Counted from the stretch's first letter, positions 1 to 6,094 are shown. The stretch is DNA of 7,615 nt from UBA6382 sp963631415 (GCA_963631415.1 CAVGQS010000120.1:1-7615), one strand, 5' to 3'. Notes: generated by a model from the letters alone, not told the origin. Numbers and translations are program-made.

Positions 1-35
1 GGCGAAACGTTGCAGCGTTTCGCCCGAAATTTTTT
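1..35 (+). terminator. Probable intrinsic terminator, cut by the window edge
   Basis: GGCGAAACG (1-9) and CGTTTCGCC (16-24) form a perfect 9-bp stem around the 6-base loop TTGCAG. The stem is followed on the plus strand by CGAAA and a run of six T (30-35). The arm begins at base 1, and CGAAAT after the right arm could lengthen the stem if ATTTCG lies just outside the window. It most simply ends a plus-strand gene to the left, which would converge on trxA. That gene is inferred, not seen. Confidence 0.5.
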
Positions 36-89
36 CGTTAAGTCCGCACGAAAATTTTTTAAGTCCGCATAAAATTTTTTTAAGTCCTA
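25..89. repeat. Three degenerate tandem repeats of 20-24 bp
   Basis: Three consecutive units occupy 25-48, 49-69 and 70-89. Each is a short A run, then a run of six or seven T, then (T)TAAGTCC. The first two end in AAGTCCGCA and the third in AAGTCCTA. The first unit carries a 3-base insertion (CGT) between the T run and TAAGTCC. Unit length varies, so this is an imperfect array rather than a microsatellite. The A-to-T tracts recur about every two helical turns, which would favour intrinsic DNA bending. No coding frame runs through it and I do not recognise the family. Confidence 0.65.
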
Positions 90-94
90 CTTTA

Positions 95-102
95 TAACTT
101 TG
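95..102 (+). promoter_or_regulatory. Candidate plus-strand -7 element TAACTTTG
   Basis: TAACTTTG matches the Bacteroidota -7 consensus TAnnTTTG exactly. No TTTG stands at the usual -33 spacing; that place holds the A/T tract of the third repeat unit. No open reading frame follows before the terminator at 183-229. If active, it would make an RNA starting near 107-109. One exact 8-mer with four free or loosely fixed positions can arise by chance in AT-rich DNA, so this stays tentative. Confidence 0.25.
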
Positions 103-171
103 AAGTGTGTGGTTTCCTGATTTCGGTTGACTCGGGTTGTCCGAATGTTAGAGGGTTTTAGCGGACAGCAA

Positions 172-183
172 TGTTTGCAAACA
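172..183. promoter_or_regulatory. Perfect 12-bp palindrome TGTTTGCAAACA
   Basis: TGTTTGCAAACA is its own reverse complement over all twelve bases with no spacer, and it abuts the A run of the trxA terminator. A dyad of this size could bind a dimeric regulator, but no gene start is visible next to it, so an operator role is only inferred. A weaker 6-bp dyad (TGTCCG at 138-143, CGGACA at 162-167) lies just to its left. Confidence 0.35.
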
Positions 184-229
184 AAAAAAGTCCGGGGCGC
201 TGCGTGTGTGAGCAGCGCCCCGGACTTTT
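183..229 (-). terminator. Strong intrinsic terminator after trxA
   Basis: Positions 186-203 and 212-229 are exact reverse complements, giving an 18-bp stem around an 8-base loop (204-211). Its core is GTCCGGGGCGCTGC. On the minus strand the stem runs into seven consecutive T (189-183), the classic layout of a Rho-independent terminator, 52 bp beyond the trxA stop. On the plus strand the same stem ends in only four T (226-229), so it may also act more weakly against transcription from the left. It marks the end of the trxA transcript. Confidence 0.93.
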
Positions 230-281
230 GCCTGGGGATTGTCCCTTGGTGCGGTGTTGTTTGCTTAGTGGGGGAGCGTGC

Positions 282-596
282 TTAGAGCAGCGCCTTGAGC
301 TTTTGCTCGATGGTGGCTGCGGGCACGGCTCCTACAGTCTTGTCGGCTACCTCTCCGCCCTTGATGAAGAAGATGGCGGGGATGGACATCACTCCGAACT
401 TGACGGGGAGTTCCTCGTTGTCGTCTACGTTGCACGAGCCGATGATGACCTGGCCGTCGTATTCGTCAGCCAGTTTTTCGAGTATGGGAGCCATCTTGCG
501 GCAGGGGCCGCACCACTCTGCGTTGAAGTCTATGATGAGGGGCTTGCCCTCGCTGACCAGCTGGCTGTAGTTGCTGTCTGTGATTTCGATTACCAT
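282..596 (-). CDS. trxA: Thioredoxin
   Basis: A small cytoplasmic disulfide oxidoreductase that reduces protein disulfides and is itself re-reduced by thioredoxin reductase. The 104 residues form a single thioredoxin fold with the active site WCGPC at residues 28-32, the conserved cis-proline in SIPA (Pro73), and the buried acid Asp23 in the strand before the active site. The usual FWAEWC is FNAEWC here, so the Trp two places before the first Ala-Glu is Asn25. The ATG at 596 was chosen over one at 623: it gives the family's usual length (about 105), and a -7 promoter element at 632-639 would put the RNA start close to or downstream of 623. There is no Shine-Dalgarno; the leader is A-rich. It appears to have its own promoter and terminator, and so may be transcribed alone. 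Confidence 0.95.
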   Translation of the reverse strand: MVIEITDSNYSQLVSEGKPLIIDFNAEWCGPCRKMAPILEKLADEYDGQVIIGSCNVDDNEELPVKFGVMSIPAIFFIKGGEVADKTVGAVPAATIEQKLKALL

Positions 597-631
597 AGTG
601 TATAGTTTTTTAGTCTTTGACAATGATGGTG

Positions 632-639
632 CAAAGATA
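632..639 (-). promoter_or_regulatory. trxA promoter, -7 element TATCTTTG
   Basis: Read on the minus strand, TATCTTTG fits the Bacteroidota -7 consensus TAnnTTTG exactly. Transcription would begin near 625-628, giving a leader of about 30 bases before the trxA ATG at 596. No TTTG is present 19-21 bases upstream, so the -33 half is weak or absent. The -33 region overlaps the dyad at 661-674. Confidence 0.6.
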
Positions 640-660
640 AAGAATTATTTCGGAGATGGG

Positions 661-687
661 GGCATGCGGATGCCTTAACAAATGTTA
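661..687. promoter_or_regulatory. Two adjacent dyads between the DUF486 gene and trxA
   Basis: GGCAT (661-665) and ATGCC (670-674) form a 5-bp dyad with a 4-base centre. TAACA (676-680) and TGTTA (683-687) form another with a 2-base centre, ending 3 bp from the DUF486 stop codon. Neither is followed by a T run on the minus strand, so they are not an intrinsic terminator. The first sits where the -33 element of the trxA promoter should be, which suggests a regulator site, though dyads this short also arise by chance. Confidence 0.3.
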
Positions 688-689
688 CG

Positions 690-1058
690 CTACTTCAAAA
701 AGGCGAAAAAGACTGCCAGGACGATGCAGGCGAACGCCGCCACGTGGTTCCACTGCAGGCTCTCGCCCTTGAACATCATCGTGGCGAGCACGGTGAAGAC
801 CACGAGCGACACGCACTCCTGTATTATCTTGAGCTGCATGAGCGAGAAGGGACCGCCGTTTTCCCTAAACCCTATGCGGTTGGCCGGCACCTGGAAGGAG
901 TATTCCGCCAGGGCTATGGACCACGAGAAGAGTATTACCGCTATCAGCGGCCAGTTGGAGATGCGGCCGGTCTCCTGCAGCTTCAGGTGGCCGTACCAAG
1001 CGAGCGTCATAAACACGTTTGACACGATGAGTAGCAATATGGTGTAGAGTGCGGTCAT
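690..1058 (-). CDS. Small integral membrane protein, DUF486/DMT_6 family
   Basis: A 122-residue, very hydrophobic protein with four predicted membrane helices at about residues 3-21, 36-52, 78-95 and 104-121. Family-like motifs are visible: AWYGHLK near residue 20, IALAEYSFQVPANRIG (48-63), QLKIIQE (75-81) and the final helix preceded by WNH. Pfam groups DUF486 with the drug/metabolite transporter clan, and a four-helix protein of this size could work as a dimer as small multidrug resistance proteins do. No substrate is known to me and none can be read from the sequence. Length is normal for the family. The ATG at 1058 follows a C/A-rich leader with no Shine-Dalgarno. It lies 88 bp after fmt and 93 bp before trxA, so it could be read through from the fmt operon or have its own promoter, which I could not find. 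Confidence 0.88.
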   Translation of the reverse strand: MTALYTILLLIVSNVFMTLAWYGHLKLQETGRISNWPLIAVILFSWSIALAEYSFQVPANRIGFRENGGPFSLMQLKIIQECVSLVVFTVLATMMFKGESLQWNHVAAFACIVLAVFFAFLK

Positions 1059-1082
1059 AGTGGTGTGTGTGCTTTCTGGGAG

Positions 1083-1134
1083 GAGGACTATACCTTATTA
1101 TATATATGTATTCCTTATATATAGTGCTGTCCTC
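1083..1134. repeat. AT-rich imperfect inverted repeat between fmt and the DUF486 gene
   Basis: GAGGAC (1083-1088) pairs with GTCCTC (1129-1134), and TATATATA (1099-1106) with TATATATA (1116-1123) around a 9-base loop; the internal loops are 10 and 5 bases. The same stretch holds a direct repeat, TATACCTTAT (1089-1098) and TATTCCTTAT (1109-1118), nine of ten bases alike and exactly 20 bp apart. No T run follows on the minus strand, so it does not look like an intrinsic terminator. Confidence 0.45.
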
Positions 1135-1146
1135 TGTGTTTTCTCT

Positions 1147-2115
1147 TTATATCAAGGTTTCGTTGCCGCAGAACTTGAAGCCGCAGAGGAAGCTGGCGGT
1201 GTCCATGCGCTTCTTGCCAGCCACCTGGAGTTCGGTGATGTGGAGGAATCCGCCTTGGAGCGCCACTTCGAGGCTTTTCTTGCCGTTGCAGACGATGGTG
1301 CCGGCGGGCAGGGTGTGGGTTTCAGGACGTTTCTTTGCGCCGTAGATTTTCACTGTCAGTTCGGTGTCGCCAGTGCGCAGCGTTGCCCACGCTCCGGGCG
1401 AGGGGGCGAGTCCGCGCACGAAGTTGTAGGCCTCGTCGAGCGGGCGGCTGAGGTCCAGGCGGCAGGTGTCCTTGAAGATTTTGGGTGCGGGGCGCAGCGG
1501 TGTGTCGGGGCACAGGTTCTTCTGCGGTGTGCTGGTCACGGTGCCGCTGATGATGGCGTCGGCAGTCTTGACCGCCAGGTCGCCGCTGAGCGCCATGAGC
1601 GTGTCGTGGAGTTCGCCGGCCGTGCAGTCGTCGCCTATGGGCACTCTGACCTGGTCGATGATGTCGCCCGTGTCTATGTCGTGCTGCAGAAAGAAGGTGG
1701 TCAGTCCGCTCTCACGCTCTCCGTTGATGATGGCCCAGTTGATGGGCGCCGCACCGCGGTATTGGGGCAGCAGCGAGGCGTGGATGTTGAAGGTGCCCAG
1801 TCGCGGCATGTTCCACACCACCTCGGGCAGCATTCTGAACGCCACCACCACTTGCAGGTCTGCGTGGCAGGACTCCAGCTGGCTGATGAAGGCGGGATCC
1901 TTGAGTTTCTCTGGCTGCAGCACGGGCAGGCCCTTCGAGAGGGCGTACTCCTTGACGGGGCTGGGCTGCAGGCGGCTCTGGTGGCGTCCCACAGGCTTGT
2001 CGGGCATGGTGACGACCGCCACCACGTTGTAGCCGTCTTCCACGAGGCGGCGCAGGGCCTCGACGGCGAAGTCGGGGGTGCCCATATATATGATGCGCAA
2101 ACTGTTTTTGTCCAT
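1147..2115 (-). CDS. fmt: Methionyl-tRNA formyltransferase
   Basis: Transfers a formyl group from 10-formyltetrahydrofolate to Met-tRNA(fMet), making the initiator tRNA used in bacterial translation. The 322 residues start with the nucleotide-fold strand IIYMGTPDFA (residues 8-17). The catalytic set is present: Asn110 and His112 in NIHASLLPQYRGAAPI and Asp148 in HDIDTGDII, corresponding to Asn106, His108 and Asp144 of the E. coli enzyme. From about residue 205 on lies the C-terminal OB-like tRNA-binding domain. Length fits the family (about 315-325). It is the last gene of the tight block, 18 bp after the ClC gene, with an ATG preceded by a CA-rich leader (ACACACC). E. coli fmt usually sits with def (peptide deformylase); def is not in this window. 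The gene looks intact. Confidence 0.97.
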   Translation of the reverse strand: MDKNSLRIIYMGTPDFAVEALRRLVEDGYNVVAVVTMPDKPVGRHQSRLQPSPVKEYALSKGLPVLQPEKLKDPAFISQLESCHADLQVVVAFRMLPEVVWNMPRLGTFNIHASLLPQYRGAAPINWAIINGERESGLTTFFLQHDIDTGDIIDQVRVPIGDDCTAGELHDTLMALSGDLAVKTADAIISGTVTSTPQKNLCPDTPLRPAPKIFKDTCRLDLSRPLDEAYNFVRGLAPSPGAWATLRTGDTELTVKIYGAKKRPETHTLPAGTIVCNGKKSLEVALQGGFLHITELQVAGKKRMDTASFLCGFKFCGNETLI

Positions 2116-2133
2116 AGCGTTGTTGGTGTGTGG

Positions 2134-3930
2134 TTATTCTTCGGAGAAGTCTACCAGCGTCTGCCGGTAGGTCTCGAAGAGGTTAGTCTTGTGTATGACG
2201 CCCACAAAGTGGTTGTCGTCGTCGATGACCGGCAGCACGTCGGCTCCCGACTTCTCGAAGCAGTTCATCACGTAGGCCACCGACGAGCCGATGGGCAGCA
2301 TGTCGGGCGCCGGCAGCATGAGCTGTTCGGCAGTGAAGACGTTGTAGAGCTCCTGCCGGAAGATGACCTTGCGGATGTCCTTGAAGCTGATGAGTCCGTG
2401 GAGGTTGTTGCTGCCGTCGACCACGGGGAAGATGTCCTCTTTCTCCTTTGCGAATATCATGACCAGCTCGCCCAGCGGCATGGAGGGCGTCACCGTGGTG
2501 CACTGGCGGTCGATGACCGAGTCGAGGTTCATGAGGGTGAGAATGGCCTGGTCCTTGTGGTGCGTCACGAGCTGCCCCTTCTTGGCCAGACGCATGGAGT
2601 AGATGCTGTGGGGTTCGAAGATGCGGATGGTGATGTAGGAGGTGACGCTAACGAGCATCAGGGGCACCAGCAGGCTGTAGCCGCCCGTTATCTCGGCAAT
2701 GAGGAAGATGCTGGTGAGCGGGGCGTGCATCACAGCCGCCATCACAGCCGCCATGCCCAGCAGGCAGCAGATGGAGGAGGGCACCGCCGAGGTCACGCCG
2801 CCCATGTAGAGGTTCCACAGCGCCGCGAAGACGAAGCCCGTGAGGCAGCCCAGGAACAGCGAGGGGGCGAAGAGACCGCCGCAGCCGCCCGCGCTGGTGG
2901 TGACGGTGGTGGCCACAACCTTGAGAAACATGATGCAGCCCAAGATGGCGAGCAGATATTGGGTGCCGTAGAAGGGCGAGTTGTTGAGAATGTCGTTGGC
3001 GTTGCCGTCGATGAGCGTGAGGATGGTGTTGTAGCCCTCGCCGTAGAGGGCGGGGAAGAAGAATACCAGCACGCTCAGCACCGCGCCGCCGCACGCCCAC
3101 TTGAGGAGCATGTTGTTGGACTTGCGGAAGAGCGTCTCGATGGCGTTCATCACCTTGGTGAAGTAGAGCGACATCAGTCCGCAGCCCACGCCCAGCAAGA
3201 TGAAGGGCAGCACAAAGGCTATCTGGAAATGGTCGCTGATGTTGAGCGAGAACATCGGGTCGAAGCCGTTGAGGGCGAAGGTCAGCAGCGAGGCTGTGAC
3301 GCACGACACGATGAGCGGCACCAGGTGGGCCATGGTGAGGTCGAGCATCAGCACCTCGAGCGTGAAGAGCAGTCCGGCAAACGGCGCCTTGAAGATGCCC
3401 GAGATGGCTCCGGCGGCTCCGCAGCCTATGAGGAGCATGAGTGTCTTTTGGTTGACGTGGAAAGTCTTGCCCAGAATGGAGCCTATGGCAGAGCCGGTGA
3501 GCACAATAGGCGACTCGGCTCCCACCGATCCTCCAAATCCGATGGTGATGCTACTGGCTATGACGCTGGTCCAGCAGTTGTGGTTGCGAATCTTGCCCTT
3601 GCGGCGCGAGATGGCGAAGAGGATTTTGGTGACGCCGTGGCCTATGTCGTCTCTCACTATATACCTAATAAACAGTGCGCACAGGAGCACTCCGAGGGGC
3701 GGCGAGATGAGGTAGAACCAGTTGATGTGGGTGATGTCGGGGCCGTGGGTCACAAAGTCCTGCATCACCTCGATGAGCCACTTGAGCAGCATGGCGGCAA
3801 GGGCGGTAAACACGCCCACGATGAAGCTGAGCAGAATGGTCAGCTGCCGTTTGCTCAGCTTGGCCGCCACCCAGACGATGGTGTCGTGGGATATGGTCTT
3901 GAGGAGTGAGTCTTGAGCGGTGTGTGTCAT
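2134..3930 (-). CDS. ClC-family chloride channel or H+/Cl- antiporter with two CBS domains
   Basis: A 598-residue inner-membrane anion transporter. The ClC core covers about residues 28-445 and contains GGSVGAESP (133-141), whose Glu139 is the gating glutamate; KAPFAGLLFTLE (181-192), whose Glu192 matches the proton glutamate of E. coli ClcA; GGLFAPSL (351-358); and Tyr444, in the place of the chloride-coordinating tyrosine. Both glutamates argue for a proton-coupled exchanger rather than a passive channel. The first selectivity motif, GSGIP in ClcA, reads GHGVT here (97-101), with His98 for the anion-coordinating Ser. Two cytoplasmic CBS domains follow (about 477-525 and 537-588), which in relatives bind adenine nucleotides and tune activity. 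It lies between a TsaC-like gene (12 bp) and fmt (18 bp). The ATG at 3930 follows AGCACACC and lacks a Shine-Dalgarno. Ion preference is inferred. Confidence 0.93.
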   Translation of the reverse strand: MTHTAQDSLLKTISHDTIVWVAAKLSKRQLTILLSFIVGVFTALAAMLLKWLIEVMQDFVTHGPDITHINWFYLISPPLGVLLCALFIRYIVRDDIGHGVTKILFAISRRKGKIRNHNCWTSVIASSITIGFGGSVGAESPIVLTGSAIGSILGKTFHVNQKTLMLLIGCGAAGAISGIFKAPFAGLLFTLEVLMLDLTMAHLVPLIVSCVTASLLTFALNGFDPMFSLNISDHFQIAFVLPFILLGVGCGLMSLYFTKVMNAIETLFRKSNNMLLKWACGGAVLSVLVFFFPALYGEGYNTILTLIDGNANDILNNSPFYGTQYLLAILGCIMFLKVVATTVTTSAGGCGGLFAPSLFLGCLTGFVFAALWNLYMGGVTSAVPSSICCLLGMAAVMAAVMHAPLTSIFLIAEITGGYSLLVPLMLVSVTSYITIRIFEPHSIYSMRLAKKGQLVTHHKDQAILTLMNLDSVIDRQCTTVTPSMPLGELVMIFAKEKEDIFPVVDGSNNLHGLISFKDIRKVIFRQELYNVFTAEQLMLPAPDMLPIGSSVAYVMNCFEKSGADVLPVIDDDNHFVGVIHKTNLFETYRQTLVDFSEE

Positions 3931-3942
3931 GGCGTCGGTGTG

Positions 3943-4536
3943 CTATCTTATGATTTTGACCTCGCCTTTGTTGCCAATTTTGATGATGGAGGAGGGGCTG
4001 GCGGGTGTGCGGTCGTCCTGCCGGTAGCGCACCACGTAGTCCACCGCCTTGATGATTTCGTCGGCAATGTCGCCGAATGACTTTGGCGAGGGCTGGCCGC
4101 TGATGTTGGCTGAGGTAGACACGATGGGCCTGCGCAGGTGGAAGCACAGCTGGCTCGAGAAGTCCTCACGGGTGAGCCTGAAGGCCACGCTGCCGTCTGC
4201 CGCCATGAGGTTGGGGGCGAGGTTGCGCCCCTTGTCGAAGATGACGGTGGTGGGGTTGGTGGCGAGCGTGACTATGTCCCACGCCACCTCGGGCGCCTGC
4301 TCCACGTGGTTGGCTATCATGGCGTCGCTGTTGGCGAGCACTATCATGGCCTTGGAGTCCTGCCGTCTCTTTATCTCATAGACGCGCTTGACAGCGTCGG
4401 CGTTGGTGGCGTCGCAGCCTATGCCCCAGATGGTGTCGGTGGGGTAGAGGATGACGCCGCCCTCGCGCAGGGTCTTGACGGCCTGCTCCATGTCGTCCTT
4501 GTCGAAGGGGAAGGTGTGCGGTTTCTTAGTACTCAT
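3943..4536 (-). CDS. L-threonylcarbamoyladenylate synthase (Sua5/YrdC/TsaC family)
   Basis: Makes threonylcarbamoyl-AMP from threonine, bicarbonate and ATP, the first step of the t6A modification at position 37 of ANN-decoding tRNAs; the TsaD/TsaB/TsaE proteins, absent here, transfer it. The 197 residues are a single YrdC domain: GGVILYPTDTIWGIGCDA (26-43), KRRQDSKAM (56-64), TTVIF (96-100), VAFRLT (117-122) and the nucleotide-site motif PIVSTSANISG (137-147). The usual KRP..KP motif is KRR..SKA. It lacks the extra C-terminal Sua5 domain, so it is TsaC-sized. Its ATG lies inside the end of prfC, an 11-bp overlap that suggests translational coupling. Some YrdC-domain paralogues (YciO type) may do other work, so the exact role is slightly uncertain. 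Confidence 0.92.
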   Translation of the reverse strand: MSTKKPHTFPFDKDDMEQAVKTLREGGVILYPTDTIWGIGCDATNADAVKRVYEIKRRQDSKAMIVLANSDAMIANHVEQAPEVAWDIVTLATNPTTVIFDKGRNLAPNLMAADGSVAFRLTREDFSSQLCFHLRRPIVSTSANISGQPSPKSFGDIADEIIKAVDYVVRYRQDDRTPASPSSIIKIGNKGEVKIIR

Positions 4537-6094
4537 TGGTGAAGTGGAACTTGATGTTTTCGAAGTCTTGTTGCGCCATCTGCAGCACGTAGCCGCTGTC
4601 GGCGAGGAACACGTCGCGCCCGTCGCGGTCCTTGGCCATGTACTGGTATTTGCGGCGCTTGAAGTTTTCGAGCTCAGCCTCGTCGCTGCTCTCTATCCAG
4701 CACGCCTTGTAGAGGCTCAGTGGCTCCCAGCGGCACTTGGCGTTGTATTCGTTTTCGAGTCGGTATTGTATCACCTCAAACTGCAGCTGGCCCACGGTGC
4801 CGATAATCTTGCGGCCGTTGAACTGGTTGACGAAGAGCTGGGCCACGCCTTCGTCCATGAGCTGCTCGATGCCCTTGTTGAGCTGTTTCGACTTCATGGG
4901 GTCGGCGTTTTCGATGTACTTGAAGAGCTCAGGCGAGAAGCTGGGCAGGCCTCTGAAGTGCAGCTGCTCTCCCTCGGTGATGGTGTCGCCGATTTTGAAC
5001 GTCTGGTTGTCGGGCAGTCCCACGATGTCGCCGGGCCACGCCTCGTCGATGGTGCTCTTGCGCTGCGCCATGAACTGTGTGGGCGAGGAGAAGCGCACCG
5101 TCTTGCCGCTCCTGACGTGGAGGTAGGGGGCGTTGCGCACAAACTTGCCGCTGCACACCTTGCAGAAGGCTATGCACGAGCGGTGGTTGGGGTCGATGTT
5201 GGCTGTTATCTTGAAGACGAAGCCCGTGAACTTGCTCTCGTCGGGCTCCACGGTGCGCTCCACGGCGGGCGTGGGCTTGGGGCAGGGAGCAATCTTGACG
5301 AAGCAGTCGAGCAGTTCCTGCACTCCGAAGTTGTTGAGCGCCGAACCGAAGAACACCGGCGCGGCGTCGGCGTTGAGGTAGTCCTGTTCGTTGAACTCAG
5401 GGTAGACGCCGCTGATGAGCTCCAGGTCTTCGCGCAGCTTGGCGGCGTCCTTGTCGCCCACGTGCTCCTCGAGCTCTTTGGTGTTGATGTCCACCTCCAC
5501 TCGCTCCGTCACTTTCTGCTTGTCGGGGTTGTAGAGGTTGAGGTTGTGTTCGTAGATGTTGTAGACTCCCTTGAACTTAGCCCCCTGGTTGATGGGCCAG
5601 CTGAGCGGGCGCACGGAGATTTGCAGTTCCTTTTCGAGCTCGTCGAGCAGGTCGAAGGGGTCCTGTCCCTCGCGGTCCATCTTGTTGATGAAGACGATGA
5701 CGGGAGTCTTGCGCATGCGGCACACCGTCATCAGCTTGCGCGTCTGCGCCTCCACGCCCTTGGCTCCGTCGACCACGATGATGACGCTGTCCACTGCGGT
5801 GAGGGTGCGGAAGGTGTCTTCGGCAAAGTCCTGGTGTCCCGGCGTGTCGAGGATGTTGATTTTGTAGTCGTGGTAGTCAAACTCCATCACGCTGGTGGTG
5901 ACGGAGATGCCGCGCTGCTTCTCTATCTCCATCCAGTCGGAGGTGGCTGTCTTCCTTATCTTGTTGTTCTTCACGGCTCCCGCCACCTGTATCTGGCCGC
6001 CAAACAGGAGGAGTTTCTCTGTTAGTGTGGTCTTGCCCGCGTCGGGGTGTGAAATGATGGCGAAGGTGCGCCGGCGTGTTATCTCGTTGTTCAT
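4526..6094 (-). CDS. prfC: Peptide chain release factor 3
   Basis: A translational GTPase that removes RF1 or RF2 from the ribosome after peptide release. The 522 residues (E. coli RF3 has 529) show a full G domain: G1 SHPDAGKTT (15-23), G2 RGISVTTS (61-68), G3 DTPGHQDF (83-90), G4 NKMD (137-140) and G5 GSAL (250-253). SHPDAGKTT, in place of the GHVDHGKTT of EF-Tu, is typical of RF3. Domain II follows from about 290 and the RF3-type C-terminal domain from about 390 to the end. I chose the ATG at 6094 because MNNEITRRRTF matches the family's N-terminus; the open frame reaches an ATG at 6151, but that would add 19 atypical residues and overlap rfbD. It lies 34 bp after rfbD and overlaps the next gene by 11 bp. 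Confidence 0.96.
   Translation of the reverse strand: MNNEITRRRTFAIISHPDAGKTTLTEKLLLFGGQIQVAGAVKNNKIRKTATSDWMEIEKQRGISVTTSVMEFDYHDYKINILDTPGHQDFAEDTFRTLTAVDSVIIVVDGAKGVEAQTRKLMTVCRMRKTPVIVFINKMDREGQDPFDLLDELEKELQISVRPLSWPINQGAKFKGVYNIYEHNLNLYNPDKQKVTERVEVDINTKELEEHVGDKDAAKLREDLELISGVYPEFNEQDYLNADAAPVFFGSALNNFGVQELLDCFVKIAPCPKPTPAVERTVEPDESKFTGFVFKITANIDPNHRSCIAFCKVCSGKFVRNAPYLHVRSGKTVRFSSPTQFMAQRKSTIDEAWPGDIVGLPDNQTFKIGDTITEGEQLHFRGLPSFSPELFKYIENADPMKSKQLNKGIEQLMDEGVAQLFVNQFNGRKIIGTVGQLQFEVIQYRLENEYNAKCRWEPLSLYKACWIESSDEAELENFKRRKYQYMAKDRDGRDVFLADSGYVLQMAQQDFENIKFHFTNEY

Noticed and set aside
138..167. TGTCCG/CGGACA dyad with an 18-base centre
   Set aside because: Six-base arms this far apart are expected by chance, and no T run or gene start is linked to it.
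1..185. CRISPR array or small protein gene at the left end
   Set aside because: The repeat units are adjacent without spacers, too short and too variable for CRISPR, and no convincing start codon with a conserved-looking frame lies there.
597..623. A nine-residue N-terminal extension of thioredoxin starting at 623
   Set aside because: The family starts at the second Met (596), and the promoter -7 element at 632-639 would put the RNA start at or downstream of this codon.
1060..3909. A 949-codon plus-strand open frame opposite fmt and the ClC gene
   Set aside because: It is the exact codon-aligned complement of two well-recognised genes, its protein is low-complexity and rich in Glu, His, Val and Gly, and its openness is explained by rare TTA, CTA and TCA codons.
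4451..6025. A 524-codon plus-strand open frame opposite prfC
   Set aside because: It is codon-aligned with prfC and ends exactly at the CTA codon of prfC Leu24; the protein shows no domain and has a biased composition.
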